Shown here in pieces: positions 24,541-32,580 of a DNA stretch of 64,000 nt (positions within the stretch are counted from its first letter, which is position 1; every line of letters starts with the position of its first letter). The notes under the pieces were generated by a model, which was not told where the DNA came from, made no database searches, and saw only the letters and a list, made by a program, of their open reading frames with translations. Both the position numbers and the translations under genes were made by a program. Source of the stretch: Micromonospora antibiotica (GTDB taxonomy: Bacteria; Actinomycetota; Actinomycetes; Mycobacteriales; Micromonosporaceae); NCBI RefSeq assembly GCF_017599305.1, contig NZ_JAGFWR010000020.1, positions 1 through 64,000 on the forward strand. Reading direction: 5' to 3'.

Positions 24541-25737
24541 ATGGATATGAAGAGCAGCACCCGCCCGCGACCCGGGCGGCTGATCGCCGCGCTCATCGCC
24601 GTCGTCACCCTGGCGGTCCCGGTGGCGGTGTCCGCCACGTCGGCGTCCGCGGCGGCCACGTCGACCGTGGCGCAGGCCCTCGCCACCCAGGACGGCCGGA
24701 CCGCCACGGTCACCGGCTACGTGATCGGCCAGCCGACCGCCACCAGCACGGTGCTCACCTCCGGCTACACCGCCGACACCGCCATCGCCCTGGCCGACAC
24801 GGCCACCGAGACCGGCACCAGCCGGATGCTCTACGTCCAGATCACCGCCGACTACCGCAGCACGTTCGGGCTGTTGACCAACCCGTCGCTGCGGGGCCGG
24901 CAGGTCACCGCGACCGGGACGCTGACCGCGTACTTCAGTCACGGGGGGTTGAAGAGCCCGACCGCGATGAGCGTCGGTGGCGGCGGCACGCCGACGCCCA
25001 CCGCGAGCGCCTCCCCCACCCCCGCGCCCACCGGCTCCACCGGGCCGTACGACTCGACGTACTACGCCGGCGCGGTGGGCAAGAGCGGCAGCGCGCTGCG
25101 CACCTCCCTGCACACCATCATCAAGACCCAGACGAAGCTCAACTACGACCAGGTGTGGGAGGCGTTGAAGGACACCGACCAGGACCCGGCGAACGCCAAC
25201 AACGTCATCCTGCTCTACAGCGGACGGTCGCAGAGCAAGAGCAGCAACGGCGGCGGGGCCAACGACTGGAACCGGGAACACGTCTGGGCCAAGTCGCACG
25301 GTGACTTCGGCACCGCCACCGGGCCGGGCACCGACGTGCACCACCTGCGGCCGGAGGACGTGACGGTCAACTCCGCGCGCGGCAACAAGGACTTCGACAC
25401 CGGTGGCAGCGCGGTCGCCGAGGCCGCCGGCAGCTACACCGACGCCGACTCGTTCGAGCCCCGCAACGCGGTCAAGGGCGACGTCGCCCGCATGATCATG
25501 TATATGGCGATCCGGTACGAGGGTGACGACGGCTGGCCGAACCTGGAGATGAACAACTCCGTCACCAACGGCAGCGCACCCTACCTGGGCCGGCTGCCGG
25601 TGCTGCTCCAGTGGCACCGGCAGGACCCGCCGGACGCCTTCGAACAGCGCCGCAACCAGCGCATCTACGAGCGCTGGCAGGGCAACCGCAACCCGTTCGT
25701 CGACCACCCGGAGTGGGCCACCGCGATCTGGGGCTGA
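24541..25737 (+). CDS. Secreted endonuclease I with N-terminal OB-like domain
   Basis: 398-aa exported DNase/RNase. The signal peptide covers about 1-35 (SATSASA). An OB-fold-like domain (about 37-140; RTATVTGYVIGQPT, RMLYVQITADYR, GRQVTATGTLTAYF) is followed by a Thr/Pro linker and the endonuclease I domain (from about 165). This has the catalytic block NREHVWAKSHGDFG (near 243) with GTDVHHLRPEDVTVNSARGN and a late QWHRQDPPDAFEQRRN. These are the His-Me-finger-type features of the EndA/NucM family. It probably degrades extracellular DNA for nutrients. Confidence 0.92.
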   Translation: MDMKSSTRPRPGRLIAALIAVVTLAVPVAVSATSASAAATSTVAQALATQDGRTATVTGYVIGQPTATSTVLTSGYTADTAIALADTATETGTSRMLYVQITADYRSTFGLLTNPSLRGRQVTATGTLTAYFSHGGLKSPTAMSVGGGGTPTPTASASPTPAPTGSTGPYDSTYYAGAVGKSGSALRTSLHTIIKTQTKLNYDQVWEALKDTDQDPANANNVILLYSGRSQSKSSNGGGANDWNREHVWAKSHGDFGTATGPGTDVHHLRPEDVTVNSARGNKDFDTGGSAVAEAAGSYTDADSFEPRNAVKGDVARMIMYMAIRYEGDDGWPNLEMNNSVTNGSAPYLGRLPVLLQWHRQDPPDAFEQRRNQRIYERWQGNRNPFVDHPEWATAIWG

Positions 25738-25760
25738 ACGGTCCGGTTGTCGCAGATCAC

Positions 25761-25794
25761 CCCGGTCGGGCCGTGAGGACGCGGCCCGACCGGG
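25761..25794 (+). terminator. Terminator of the endonuclease gene
   Basis: A perfect 13-bp stem (25761-25773 with 25782-25794) with an 8-base loop follows the stop at 25737. Confidence 0.85.
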
Positions 25795-25900
25795 TACACC
25801 CTCGTCGTGACACACCCGCCCGGCGGGCGTGCGGGCTGCGGTCCGGCGGCCGACCGACGCGCCGAACCGGGCGAACACGACGATGGGAGAGACAGCCGAC

Positions 25901-26752
25901 ATGGCGCACACCGTTCCCGACATCAGCCTCAACGACGGCAACACCATCCCGCAGCTCGGCTTCGGGGTCTACCAGATCGAACCGAAGGACACCGCCGAGG
26001 CGGTGCGCCGGGCGCTGGAGATCGGCTACCGGCACATCGACACCGCCCAGATGTACGGCAACGAGGCGGAGGTCGGCGAGGCGGTCCGCGCCTCCGGGCT
26101 GGACCGGGGCGAGGTCTTCGTGACCAGCAAGCTGAACAACGGCTTCCACCGCCCCGAGGACGCCCGCAGGGCGTTCGAGTCGACGCTGTCCGCGCTGAAG
26201 ATGGACCACGTCGACCTGTTCCTCATCCACTGGCCGCTGCCGACCCGCTACGACGGCGACTTCGTCTCCACCTGGAAGACGTTGGAGGAGTTCCAGCGCG
26301 ACGGCCGGGCCCGCTCGATCGGGGTGTCGAACTTCCAGGTGCCGCACCTGGAGCGGCTGGCCGCCGAGGCGGACGTGGTGCCGGCGGTCAACCAGATCGA
26401 GGTGCACCCGTACCTCACCAACGAGCAGGTGCGCGCGTACGGCAGTGAGCACAACATCCTCACCGAGGCGTGGTCGCCGATCGCCCAGGGCAGGGTGCTC
26501 GACGACCCGACGATCGTCGACGTCGCCGAGCAGGTGGGGCGCACCCCCGCCCAGGTGGTGCTGCGCTGGCACGTGCAGCGCGGCGACATCGTCTTCCCGA
26601 AGTCGACCACCCCGAAGCGGATCGAGGAGAACTTCCGGATCTTCGACTTCACCCTGGACGACACGGCGATGGAGCGGCTCAGCGGGCTGGACCGGGGCGA
26701 GTCGGGCCGGACCGGCCCGAACCCGGACGAGTTCGACTACATCCCCGCCTGA
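25901..26752 (+). CDS. Aldo/keto reductase
   Basis: 283-aa NADPH-dependent reductase of the AKR5-like (2,5-diketo-D-gluconate reductase-like) group. The tetrad lies in YRHIDTAQMYGNE (Asp, Tyr), FVTSKLNN (Lys) and LFLIHWPLP (His). Also visible are GVSNFQVPHLERL, VNQIEVHPYL and the cofactor motif FPKSTTPKRIEENF. ATG 25901 is preferred, with GGGAGA upstream. ATG 25883 would add six residues. It is more typical of the family than the reductase at the left end of the window. Confidence 0.93.
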   Translation: MAHTVPDISLNDGNTIPQLGFGVYQIEPKDTAEAVRRALEIGYRHIDTAQMYGNEAEVGEAVRASGLDRGEVFVTSKLNNGFHRPEDARRAFESTLSALKMDHVDLFLIHWPLPTRYDGDFVSTWKTLEEFQRDGRARSIGVSNFQVPHLERLAAEADVVPAVNQIEVHPYLTNEQVRAYGSEHNILTEAWSPIAQGRVLDDPTIVDVAEQVGRTPAQVVLRWHVQRGDIVFPKSTTPKRIEENFRIFDFTLDDTAMERLSGLDRGESGRTGPNPDEFDYIPA

Positions 26753-26786
26753 GCGAACATCTCCGCCGCCCCGACGCGGCGCGACC

Positions 26787-26820
26787 ACGGAGCGGGACCC
26801 GGGCCAGGGTCCCGCTCCGT
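26787..26820 (+). terminator. Terminator of the aldo/keto reductase gene
   Basis: A perfect 14-bp stem (26787-26800 with 26807-26820) with a 6-base loop lies 35 bases after the stop. Confidence 0.88.
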
Positions 26821-26944
26821 CGTGCGCCGCAACGGGTGGCGCTCCCCGCCGGGACGGCAGGGGGCGGTCGGACGCTGTCGAGCTGACGACGTTGGCGAAT
26901 CAACGGCACCATCTCCGTCATTGATGCACGTGCGTCGATATCCG

Positions 26945-26950
26945 TACCAT
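26945..26950 (+). promoter_or_regulatory. -10 box of a probable leaderless promoter
   Basis: TACCAT lies 7 bases before the ATG at 26958. Confidence 0.55.
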
Positions 26951-26957
26951 CCGGGGT

Positions 26958-27842
26958 ATGCGTGCCCGTCGTGTCACCGCCACCGCCACCGTCGCCGCGC
27001 TCGTCAGCCTGGTCGCGGTCAGCGCCGCCCGCGCCGACGACACCCCGGCACTGACCACCCCCGGCGCACCCGTGGTGGTCGCCAACGACCCGCACCGGCT
27101 CAGTCTGACCTGGACCCCGTCGACGTGGAAGGGCGAGCCGGGCGGCCCGATCACCTACGACGTGCGCTCGCCGATCGGACCGAACGCCTACCGGGGACTG
27201 GGTAGCACGCAGACCAACGCCGTCACCCTCACCGACCTCGCCCCGGGCACCGACTACCGGATCGCCCTCCAGGCGTACGCCCTCGGCGGCTACTCCGACA
27301 CCTCGGCGGTCACCACCGTGCGCACCGCGTACGGGCGGGCGAAGGTCGACTACCTCAACCTCGACTGGGCACCCACCGACAACCAGGCCCAGTTCCGGCT
27401 CGCCGTCACCAACACCGGCACCGCACCACTGGACCTGACCACCGTGCGGGTCCGCTACCACCTGCGCTTCGAGAACGGCAACGCGGCGCTGACCAGCGAG
27501 TGCGACTGGGCGACGCTGGGCTGCGCCACCATCCGCCGTACCCTCCAGTATTTTCCGCCGCCCGCGCCGCCGCCCGGTCCCGGCCCGACGCCGACCCCGA
27601 CCGTCTACCCGGTGCCCGGCACCCCCTTCCCCGGCTGGGTGGAGCTGACCTTCACCACCGGCGTCCTCGCCCCCGGGGCCTCCTCCGGGCCGATCCAGCT
27701 GCGGCTGCACCGGCCGAACTGGACGGCGATCGACGAACGCGACGACCCGAGCTGGCAGGCGGCCACCGGCGCGTGGACCCCCAACAGCCGGATCACCCTC
27801 GACGTCGACGGGGTCCGCGAGTACGGCGACAACTGGGGCTGA
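26958..27842 (+). CDS. Secreted fibronectin type III domain protein
   Basis: 294-aa exported protein. The signal peptide runs to about residue 24 (VAVSAARADD). One fibronectin type III domain spans about 30-118 (PHRLSLTWTPSTW, VTLTDLAPGTDYRIALQAYA). A second beta-rich domain (120-290; FRLAVTNTGTAPLDLTTVRVRYHLRFE, GWVELTFTTGVLAPGASSGPIQLRLH) resembles a CBM3-like module, including the phrase on non-branched NTG strands. A Pro-rich insert lies near 195-220. It possibly binds polysaccharide. No catalytic domain is present. Confidence 0.78.
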   Translation: MRARRVTATATVAALVSLVAVSAARADDTPALTTPGAPVVVANDPHRLSLTWTPSTWKGEPGGPITYDVRSPIGPNAYRGLGSTQTNAVTLTDLAPGTDYRIALQAYALGGYSDTSAVTTVRTAYGRAKVDYLNLDWAPTDNQAQFRLAVTNTGTAPLDLTTVRVRYHLRFENGNAALTSECDWATLGCATIRRTLQYFPPPAPPPGPGPTPTPTVYPVPGTPFPGWVELTFTTGVLAPGASSGPIQLRLHRPNWTAIDERDDPSWQAATGAWTPNSRITLDVDGVREYGDNWG

Positions 27843-27894
27843 CCGCCGTCAGGTGTGCGCCTGCCCGCCGACGGCCGTTCGCCGTCGGCACGCG

Positions 27895-28263
27895 TCACGC
27901 ACGGGCATCGCCGGCGACGGCGCGCTGGGCCGCGACGATCGTGTCGACCGGCAGGCCGAGGCCGCAGAGCACGGCGGCCAGGTAGTCCAGCACCCGCCAG
28001 TGCTGCTCGTCGGTCAACCCGAGCCGCCGCCACGCCCCGCCGGCCGCCCGCCCACCGTCCCCGCCGGGGTCACCGAGGGCCACGGCCAGCAGGGCGGTCA
28101 ACCGGCGGGCGAGCCAGGGCCGGTCCAGCCCGATCAAATACGGCGCCAGCTCGGCGTCCGACGCGACCAGGCGCAGCCAGCGGATCACCACCGCCCGTAC
28201 GCCGGCCGGGCCGAGCCAGTCGAACGCGTTCCGGGGGCAGGTGACCAACTCCGTCGTCCGCAC
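27895..28263 (-). CDS. Truncated-globin-like protein, Trp at the proximal-His site (copy 1)
   Basis: 122-aa helical protein. Segments RAVVIRWLRLVASDAELAPYLIGLDRPWL and AWRRLGLTDEQHWRVLDYLAAVLCGLGLPVDTIV follow group I truncated hemoglobins (FYxRVLADxxLxxFF..., HQGxGITxxHF..., GVP). In my alignment with M. tuberculosis HbN, the heme-ligating His is Trp here, and the only nearby His sits four to six residues later. It may bind heme differently or not at all. A paralog lies at 41279. A 44-codon ORF ends 5 bases upstream. The GTG start lacks a strong ribosome site, which suggests coupling. Confidence 0.6.
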   Translation of the reverse strand: MRTTELVTCPRNAFDWLGPAGVRAVVIRWLRLVASDAELAPYLIGLDRPWLARRLTALLAVALGDPGGDGGRAAGGAWRRLGLTDEQHWRVLDYLAAVLCGLGLPVDTIVAAQRAVAGDARA

Positions 28264-28268
28264 ACCCG

Positions 28269-28403
28269 TCAGTACGGATCACGGCGCACGCTCAGTTCAT
28301 CCCGGGCAGGCATGACCACTTCAGCCAGCGTCGCCACCTGGCCGGAGCGGTCCCGTCGGGCGTCGTCACCCGTGGCGAGACCGGCCCCGACCCCGGCGCG
28401 CAC
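28269..28403 (-). CDS. Putative 44-aa peptide between helicase and globin-like genes
   Basis: This small frame opens with GTG 11 bases after the helicase stop and ends 5 bases before the globin-like start. About 35 of 44 codons end in G or C, as in real genes here. The C-terminal part reads QVATLAEVVMPARDEL and SVRRDPY. The second globin-like gene is also preceded by a frame of similar length (41 codons), but the two peptides are not alike. It could be a true small protein or only a leader for coupling. Confidence 0.35.
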   Translation of the reverse strand: MRAGVGAGLATGDDARRDRSGQVATLAEVVMPARDELSVRRDPY

Positions 28404-28413
28404 CGCATCGGGT

Positions 28414-29736
28414 TCAGGTCGACGCCCGGTGGTCCGCCAGGAACGCCAGGGTGGTCTGGTTGGCCGCCCAGCCGTCGGGGAACTTCACCGGCACGTCCAG
28501 GTGCACCGACTCCGTCGACGGGTGGGCGTCGAGCAGCTCACCGATGCCGGCGCGGGCCACCACGATGCAGGCGTGCCGGTGCCGGGAGGTCAGCACGCAC
28601 AGCCGACCCGACTCCAGGTGGAAGTTCGTCGCGTCCCGCCGGCCGGAGAGCGGGTGCAGCACGATCGTCACGTCGTACTCGCGGCCCTGGAGCCGGTTGG
28701 CGGTGTCCACGGTGATGCCCGCCCCTTCCGGGCCGAGGTGGGCACGGATCGCGGCGGCCTGGTCGCGGTGCGCGGCGCCGACGGCGATCCGGTCGGCGGT
28801 GACCGGCGTGCCGGCCGGCGCGTGCTCGGAGACCGCGACCGCGCCCCGGTGCAGCACGCGCAGGGCGAGCGCGGCGCACGCCGCGGCGGCCTCCGCGTCG
28901 GTACGCAGGGTGTGCCGGGCCGGCAGCTCGTGCAACGCCCAGCCGGTGCCGACGGCCAGCTCCACCGCCGCGTCGAGCGCGTCGCCAGGCCCGGGCCGGG
29001 TCAGCGTCAACGCCCGGTCGGCCGGGCCGGTGCCGGCACGGAACCCGGTGAACGGGTAGAACGCCGCCGCGACCACCGGGGCCGCCGACGCCGGTAGCCG
29101 CCAGGACACGGGCAGCCGGTGCACGGGCAGCTGCGGGTTGTGCCGCAGCAGCACCGCCACCGCCGCCTGCATCGGGTCCCAACTCAGGCCCGTCCAGCGC
29201 AGCGTCTCGACGGTGGAGAACGGGTCGAGCTGCCCGGGGTCACCGACGAACAGCGCCCGTTCGAACCTCCCGGCCACCCGCAGCAGGGCATCCGACCGCA
29301 TCTGGTACGCCTCGTCGACGATCGCCCACGGCCACTGGCCCGCGGTGACCGTGGCCCACTTCGCCGCCGTACCGATGGTGACGGCCGGGTCGCCCAGGTC
29401 GGCGACCTTCGACGCGACCCGGACCGTGTCGTGGCCCCGGACCCGCTCCGACGGCCGGTAGTCGGTCGCCGACAGCCGGCCGATGCGCAGCTCGGGGGCT
29501 TTGGTGGCGAGCCGGTCGATGAGGTCGTCGACCTGCTCGTTGGTCTGCGCCACGATCATCAGCGGCTCACCGGCGACGGCCAGCTCGACGGCGGCCCGCA
29601 CCACGAGGGTCGACTTGCCGGCCCCGGGCGGGGAGTCGACCACCACGCCCCGGTGGTCGCCTGCGCGCAGGTCGGCCAGGACGGCCGCGACGACCTGTTC
29701 CGCCTCGACGGCGGGCGGCACCTCAAGCCCGATCAT
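28414..29736 (-). CDS. SF1-type ATPase/helicase (Upf1/DNA2-like)
   Basis: 440-aa P-loop ATPase. Walker A is DSPPGAGKSTL (about 34-42), Walker B AIVDEAYQM, and GDPGQLDPF fits helicase motif III. VSWRLPASAAPVV (motif IV-like), TANRLQGREYDVTIVLHP (motif V) and LTSRHRHACIVVAR (motif VI) complete the SF1 set, so it is a compact helicase without extra domains. ATG 29736 is supported by GGAGGGGAG just upstream. It heads a minus-strand unit with the small ORF and the globin-like gene. No nuclease domain is visible. Confidence 0.82.
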   Translation of the reverse strand: MIGLEVPPAVEAEQVVAAVLADLRAGDHRGVVVDSPPGAGKSTLVVRAAVELAVAGEPLMIVAQTNEQVDDLIDRLATKAPELRIGRLSATDYRPSERVRGHDTVRVASKVADLGDPAVTIGTAAKWATVTAGQWPWAIVDEAYQMRSDALLRVAGRFERALFVGDPGQLDPFSTVETLRWTGLSWDPMQAAVAVLLRHNPQLPVHRLPVSWRLPASAAPVVAAAFYPFTGFRAGTGPADRALTLTRPGPGDALDAAVELAVGTGWALHELPARHTLRTDAEAAAACAALALRVLHRGAVAVSEHAPAGTPVTADRIAVGAAHRDQAAAIRAHLGPEGAGITVDTANRLQGREYDVTIVLHPLSGRRDATNFHLESGRLCVLTSRHRHACIVVARAGIGELLDAHPSTESVHLDVPVKFPDGWAANQTTLAFLADHRAST

Positions 29737-30309
29737 CGGCTCCCCTCCTGCCTGCTGAGTCTGGACCCTACCGGCAGGGGTACGACCGGCCGGCCGGACC
29801 GCCAGCGTTGGACGGTCCTTTCCGACACGGCGGTTTTGTCCGGTGTCCGACACGGCATCGGAAAGGCCGGTGGGGCGACGTGGCTGCTCCCGGCGGCGGC
29901 CGGTGCGACGGGCCGGGCCCGGGCTGTCGACCGGGACGCCACCGGCCCGGCGCGACCGGCTGACCGGCGCGTTCTCCACGATTCCAGCGACGTCGACAGA
30001 TCTGCCGGTGTCGTCGGGACTGTTCCGGTCCGCCCACCGGGCGACGCCGAGGTCGGCGACGACGTCGGCGTCGGCGGCACGAACGGTGTGATCCGCCCCC
30101 GAACAGTTGCCACCGGCGGTCGCCCTTTCGCACCTCCGCTTACCCATTCGGCGGATCACAGGCTATTGACGGCAACGATAGAAAGGACGCCTTCCCGTTC
30201 TTCCGCCCCGGGACCTGAACCACACCCCGCGTCCTGTGCACGGGACTGCCCGATTCAACGTCGACGGGCGAGGCGGAGCACGCGATTCACGAAGAGGAGA
30301 GCGTTCCCC
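29737..30309. other. 573-base divergent intergenic region
   Basis: The region separates the minus-strand helicase from the plus-strand Crp gene. It holds an inverted pair of TGTGATC-type half-sites (30087-30160), a TTGACG box at 30165 that could be a -35 element, and an AGAGGAG ribosome site about 10 bases before the ATG at 30310. Open frames in it lack family similarity or starts, and I call no gene. Confidence 0.5.
30087..30160. promoter_or_regulatory. Two inverted Crp-like half-sites
   Basis: TGTGATCCGCC (30087-30097) and its exact reverse complement GGCGGATCACA (30150-30160) are 52 bases apart, upstream of the first crp-like gene. TGTGATC matches the half-site bound by Crp-family proteins (TGTGA-N6-TCACA), which suggests autoregulation, perhaps through DNA looping or two dimers. 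Confidence 0.5.
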
Positions 30310-31062
30310 ATGACATCTCGTTCTCGGAGCGACTCTGCCAGCAGCGACCCGGCCGCAGTTCCCGCCCATTCCCCTCCGGCCGGCAGCTTTCTCGGCGGCC
30401 TCTCGCCCGAGGCCCGCCATGCCCTGGCCCAGGCCGGCACCCGGCACGACTACCCGGCCAACGCCACGCTGTTCCACCAGGGCGACCCGTCCCGGCACGT
30501 GGTGCTGATCGAGCAGGGCTGGGTCAAGGTCACCTCCACCTCACGGCAGGGTTGGGAGGCGCTGCTGGCCATCCGGGGACCGGGCGACATCCTCGGTGAA
30601 CTGTCCGCCGTGGACGCCCGACCCCGGCTGGCCACCGTCACCGGGTTGTCGCCGATCCGGGCCGTGGTGCTGACCGCCGAACGGTTGCACCGCTGTCTGG
30701 CTGACAACCCCGAGGTCGCCCTGTCGTTGCTGCGTCACCTGGCCTCCAGCCTGCGTGAGGCCGACGGCCGGCGGGTCGAGTACGGGTCCAGCAACGGCGA
30801 CCACCGGCTGGTCGTCCTGCTGGTGGAACTGCTGGACCGGCACGGTGTGCCGACGCCGGAGGGGATCGCGCTCGACCTGCCGCTGACCCAGCAGGACCTC
30901 GCCGCGTCCGTCGGGGTGTCCCGGGAGGTGGTGGCCCGGACGCTGCGGGTGCTGCGGCACCGGCAGGTGCTGCTCACCCGACGGCGACGGATCGTGGTGG
31001 TGCAGCCGGAGCTGCTGCGGTCCCTGGCCGGTTCTGTGTCGATGTCGACATCCGAGCCGTAG
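30310..31062 (+). CDS. Crp/Fnr-family cyclic-nucleotide-responsive regulator (1)
   Basis: 250-aa transcription factor. The cNMP-binding beta-barrel (about 30-145) has the phosphate-binding cassette GELSAVDARPRLATV, with Glu97 and Arg106 kept as in E. coli CRP, so cyclic-nucleotide binding is plausible. There are no Cys ligands for an Fnr-type cluster. The HTH is LTQQDLAASVGVSREVVARTLRVLRHRQV (about 195-225). It is the first gene of the co-directional cluster to 39306, 74 bases before the PycTM-like gene. Probably senses the messenger made by the cyclase-like protein nearby. Confidence 0.92.
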   Translation: MTSRSRSDSASSDPAAVPAHSPPAGSFLGGLSPEARHALAQAGTRHDYPANATLFHQGDPSRHVVLIEQGWVKVTSTSRQGWEALLAIRGPGDILGELSAVDARPRLATVTGLSPIRAVVLTAERLHRCLADNPEVALSLLRHLASSLREADGRRVEYGSSNGDHRLVVLLVELLDRHGVPTPEGIALDLPLTQQDLAASVGVSREVVARTLRVLRHRQVLLTRRRRIVVVQPELLRSLAGSVSMSTSEP

Positions 31063-31077
31063 GGCTCGACATCGAGC
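31041..31077. promoter_or_regulatory. Paired palindromes upstream of the effector gene
   Basis: GATGTCGACATC (31041-31052) and GCTCGACATCGAGC (31064-31077) are perfect palindromes that share TCGACATC. They straddle the stop codon of the first crp-like gene, 60-95 bases before the PycTM-like start. A regulator site is likely. Confidence 0.4.
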
Positions 31078-31079
31078 GC

Positions 31080-31100
31080 AGGGCCCGATTTCGGGACCCT
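31080..31100. terminator. Possible attenuating hairpin
   Basis: AGGGCCCGA pairs imperfectly with TCGGGACCCT (one bulge) over 31080-31100, between the first crp-like gene and the PycTM-like gene. No T-run follows. Confidence 0.3.
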
Positions 31101-31136
31101 CATCGGGACGGCAGTCCTGCGGTTCCGAGGAGTCCC

Positions 31137-31730
31137 ATGTACCGAGCAGCCCGTGTCCCCAACGACCGCGTCCTGCACCGACGGGTACGCGCCGCCGTCG
31201 CCGCCCCGGGCGGGGGCGTCGACCGTCCCGGCCGGCCGGAGGGGGACCGGCAGGCGGCGCTGCGGCTGGCGGAGCGGCTGATCGCCGAGGCCCGCGAGGA
31301 GCTGCGCCGGGCGGACGCGAAGGCGTCGCAGTGGCTGACCATGTCGGGCGGTGTCGTGCTGGCGATGCTGACCGTGCTGACCGGCACCCGCTGGTCGCCG
31401 GGGCGGTTGACCGGCGCGGCGGCCTGGGCCTGGTGGTCGGGTTGCGCCTGCGCCGCGGTTGCCCTGTTCGCCCTGGCCATGGCGTTGTTGCCGAGGACGG
31501 CGGGCGCCGCCGAGGTGCGGCAGGTCGCGTACTTCGGGCACGTGTACCGGCTGCGCGACCCGGCACTGGTCCGCCGGTACGTCGAGCGGGCCGCACAGGA
31601 CACCATGCCGGGCCTGATCTCGCAGCTCTGCTGGCTCAGCCGGCTGGTGATGACCAAGTACCGCTGGGTCCGCATCGGGACGGTGCTCATCGCGCTCGCC
31701 GCCGCCCTGGTCGCGTTGGCGCTGCTCTGA
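31137..31730 (+). CDS. Pycsar-effector-like membrane protein (PycTM domain)
   Basis: 197-aa protein. A helical segment with EELRRADAKASQWLTMSGG (about 54-72) leads into transmembrane helices at about 67-82 and 97-117. A charged cytosolic stretch (VRQVAYFGHVYRLRD) and a C-terminal helix (179-197) follow. The RADxKAs motif just before the first helix is the mark of the PycTM effector family, which depolarises the membrane when it binds cyclic UMP or CMP during phage infection. GAGGAG lies 4 bases before the ATG. Family placement rests on this motif and layout. Neighbouring cNMP genes support it. Confidence 0.7.
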   Translation: MYRAARVPNDRVLHRRVRAAVAAPGGGVDRPGRPEGDRQAALRLAERLIAEAREELRRADAKASQWLTMSGGVVLAMLTVLTGTRWSPGRLTGAAAWAWWSGCACAAVALFALAMALLPRTAGAAEVRQVAYFGHVYRLRDPALVRRYVERAAQDTMPGLISQLCWLSRLVMTKYRWVRIGTVLIALAAALVALALL

Positions 31731-31774
31731 CCGACCCGTCGACACCTGACCGACCCGTCGACACCTGACCGACC
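31728..31774. repeat. 19-bp tandem repeat overlapping a stop codon
   Basis: TGACCGACCCGTCGACACC occurs twice in full (31728-31746, 31747-31765) and once in part. It begins with the TGA of the effector gene and runs to the ribosome site of the second crp-like gene. Confidence 0.85.
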
Positions 31775-31791
31775 GAGGAGAGGAGAGACCG

Positions 31792-32496
31792 GTGGCTTCC
31801 CACACCGAGGACCCGAACAGGACGTCCACCTGGTGGTCGCGGACGAGCTTCGCCGGCCGGCTGTCCGATGCCGACCGGGCCGCCCTGCTGCGCATCGGCG
31901 GGCGGCAGGAGTTCCCGTCCGCGCACGCCCTGTTGCGGCAGGGTGACCGGGGTCGCCACCTGCTGCTGCTGACCACCGGACAGGCCCGGATCATGGTCGA
32001 GGGCAGCCGGCAGGGGCCGCGGGGGATCGCGCTGCGGTTCGCCGGTGACCTGGTCGGTGAGCTGTCCTATCTCGACGACGGTCCCCGGTCGGCCTCGGTG
32101 GTCGCCGTCGGGCCGGTGGTGGTCCGCCGCATCCCGGCCGAGGCGTTCGACGACTACCTGCGGCGGCATCCGACGGCACACCGGTCCTTCGCCCGGTTGC
32201 TGGCCGATCGGCTCCGGGCGGCTGACAAGCGGACCGTCACCGCGTCGTTCGACACGACCACCCGGGTCGCCGCCGTGCTGGCCGATCTGACGGTCCTGGT
32301 GGACGACGAACTGGTCGCCCCCACCACCCAGCGGGAGCTGGCCCAACTGGTCGGCGCGTCGCAGATCTCGGTGCACCGGGCGTTGCGCCGGTTGGCGCAC
32401 CTGGGCCTGCTGGTGACCCGGCACGGCTCGATCGTGATCGTCGACGAGGTCGGGTTGGGACGGTTCGCCGATTCGGCGGCCGACCCCATCACCTGA
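31792..32496 (+). CDS. Crp/Fnr-family cyclic-nucleotide-responsive regulator (2)
   Basis: 234-aa relative of the first regulator. The phosphate-binding cassette GELSYLDDGPRSASV keeps Glu90, Arg99 and Ser100, the CRP-like ligands for a cyclic nucleotide. The C-terminal HTH is TQRELAQLVGASQISVHRALRRLAHLGLL (about 180-210). The Trp-rich start TSTWWSRTSFAGRL differs from copy 1. The GTG start follows GAGGAGAGGAGAGACC. Two such sensors in one cluster suggest feedback at different messenger levels, or one activator and one repressor. Confidence 0.92.
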   Translation: MASHTEDPNRTSTWWSRTSFAGRLSDADRAALLRIGGRQEFPSAHALLRQGDRGRHLLLLTTGQARIMVEGSRQGPRGIALRFAGDLVGELSYLDDGPRSASVVAVGPVVVRRIPAEAFDDYLRRHPTAHRSFARLLADRLRAADKRTVTASFDTTTRVAAVLADLTVLVDDELVAPTTQRELAQLVGASQISVHRALRRLAHLGLLVTRHGSIVIVDEVGLGRFADSAADPIT

Positions 32497-32580
32497 TGTA
32501 GATCAACTAGCCGGTTTCACAATTCCCGCCGCAGAGTCGAAACCGGCCCACCCCTCAGTAGAAAAGGACGAACAATCGCC

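Noticed and set aside
28414..30159. 581-aa version of the SF1 ATPase
   Set aside because: The first 141 codons are low-complexity, without a ribosome site; ATG 29736 has GGAGGGGAG directly upstream and begins the conserved fold.
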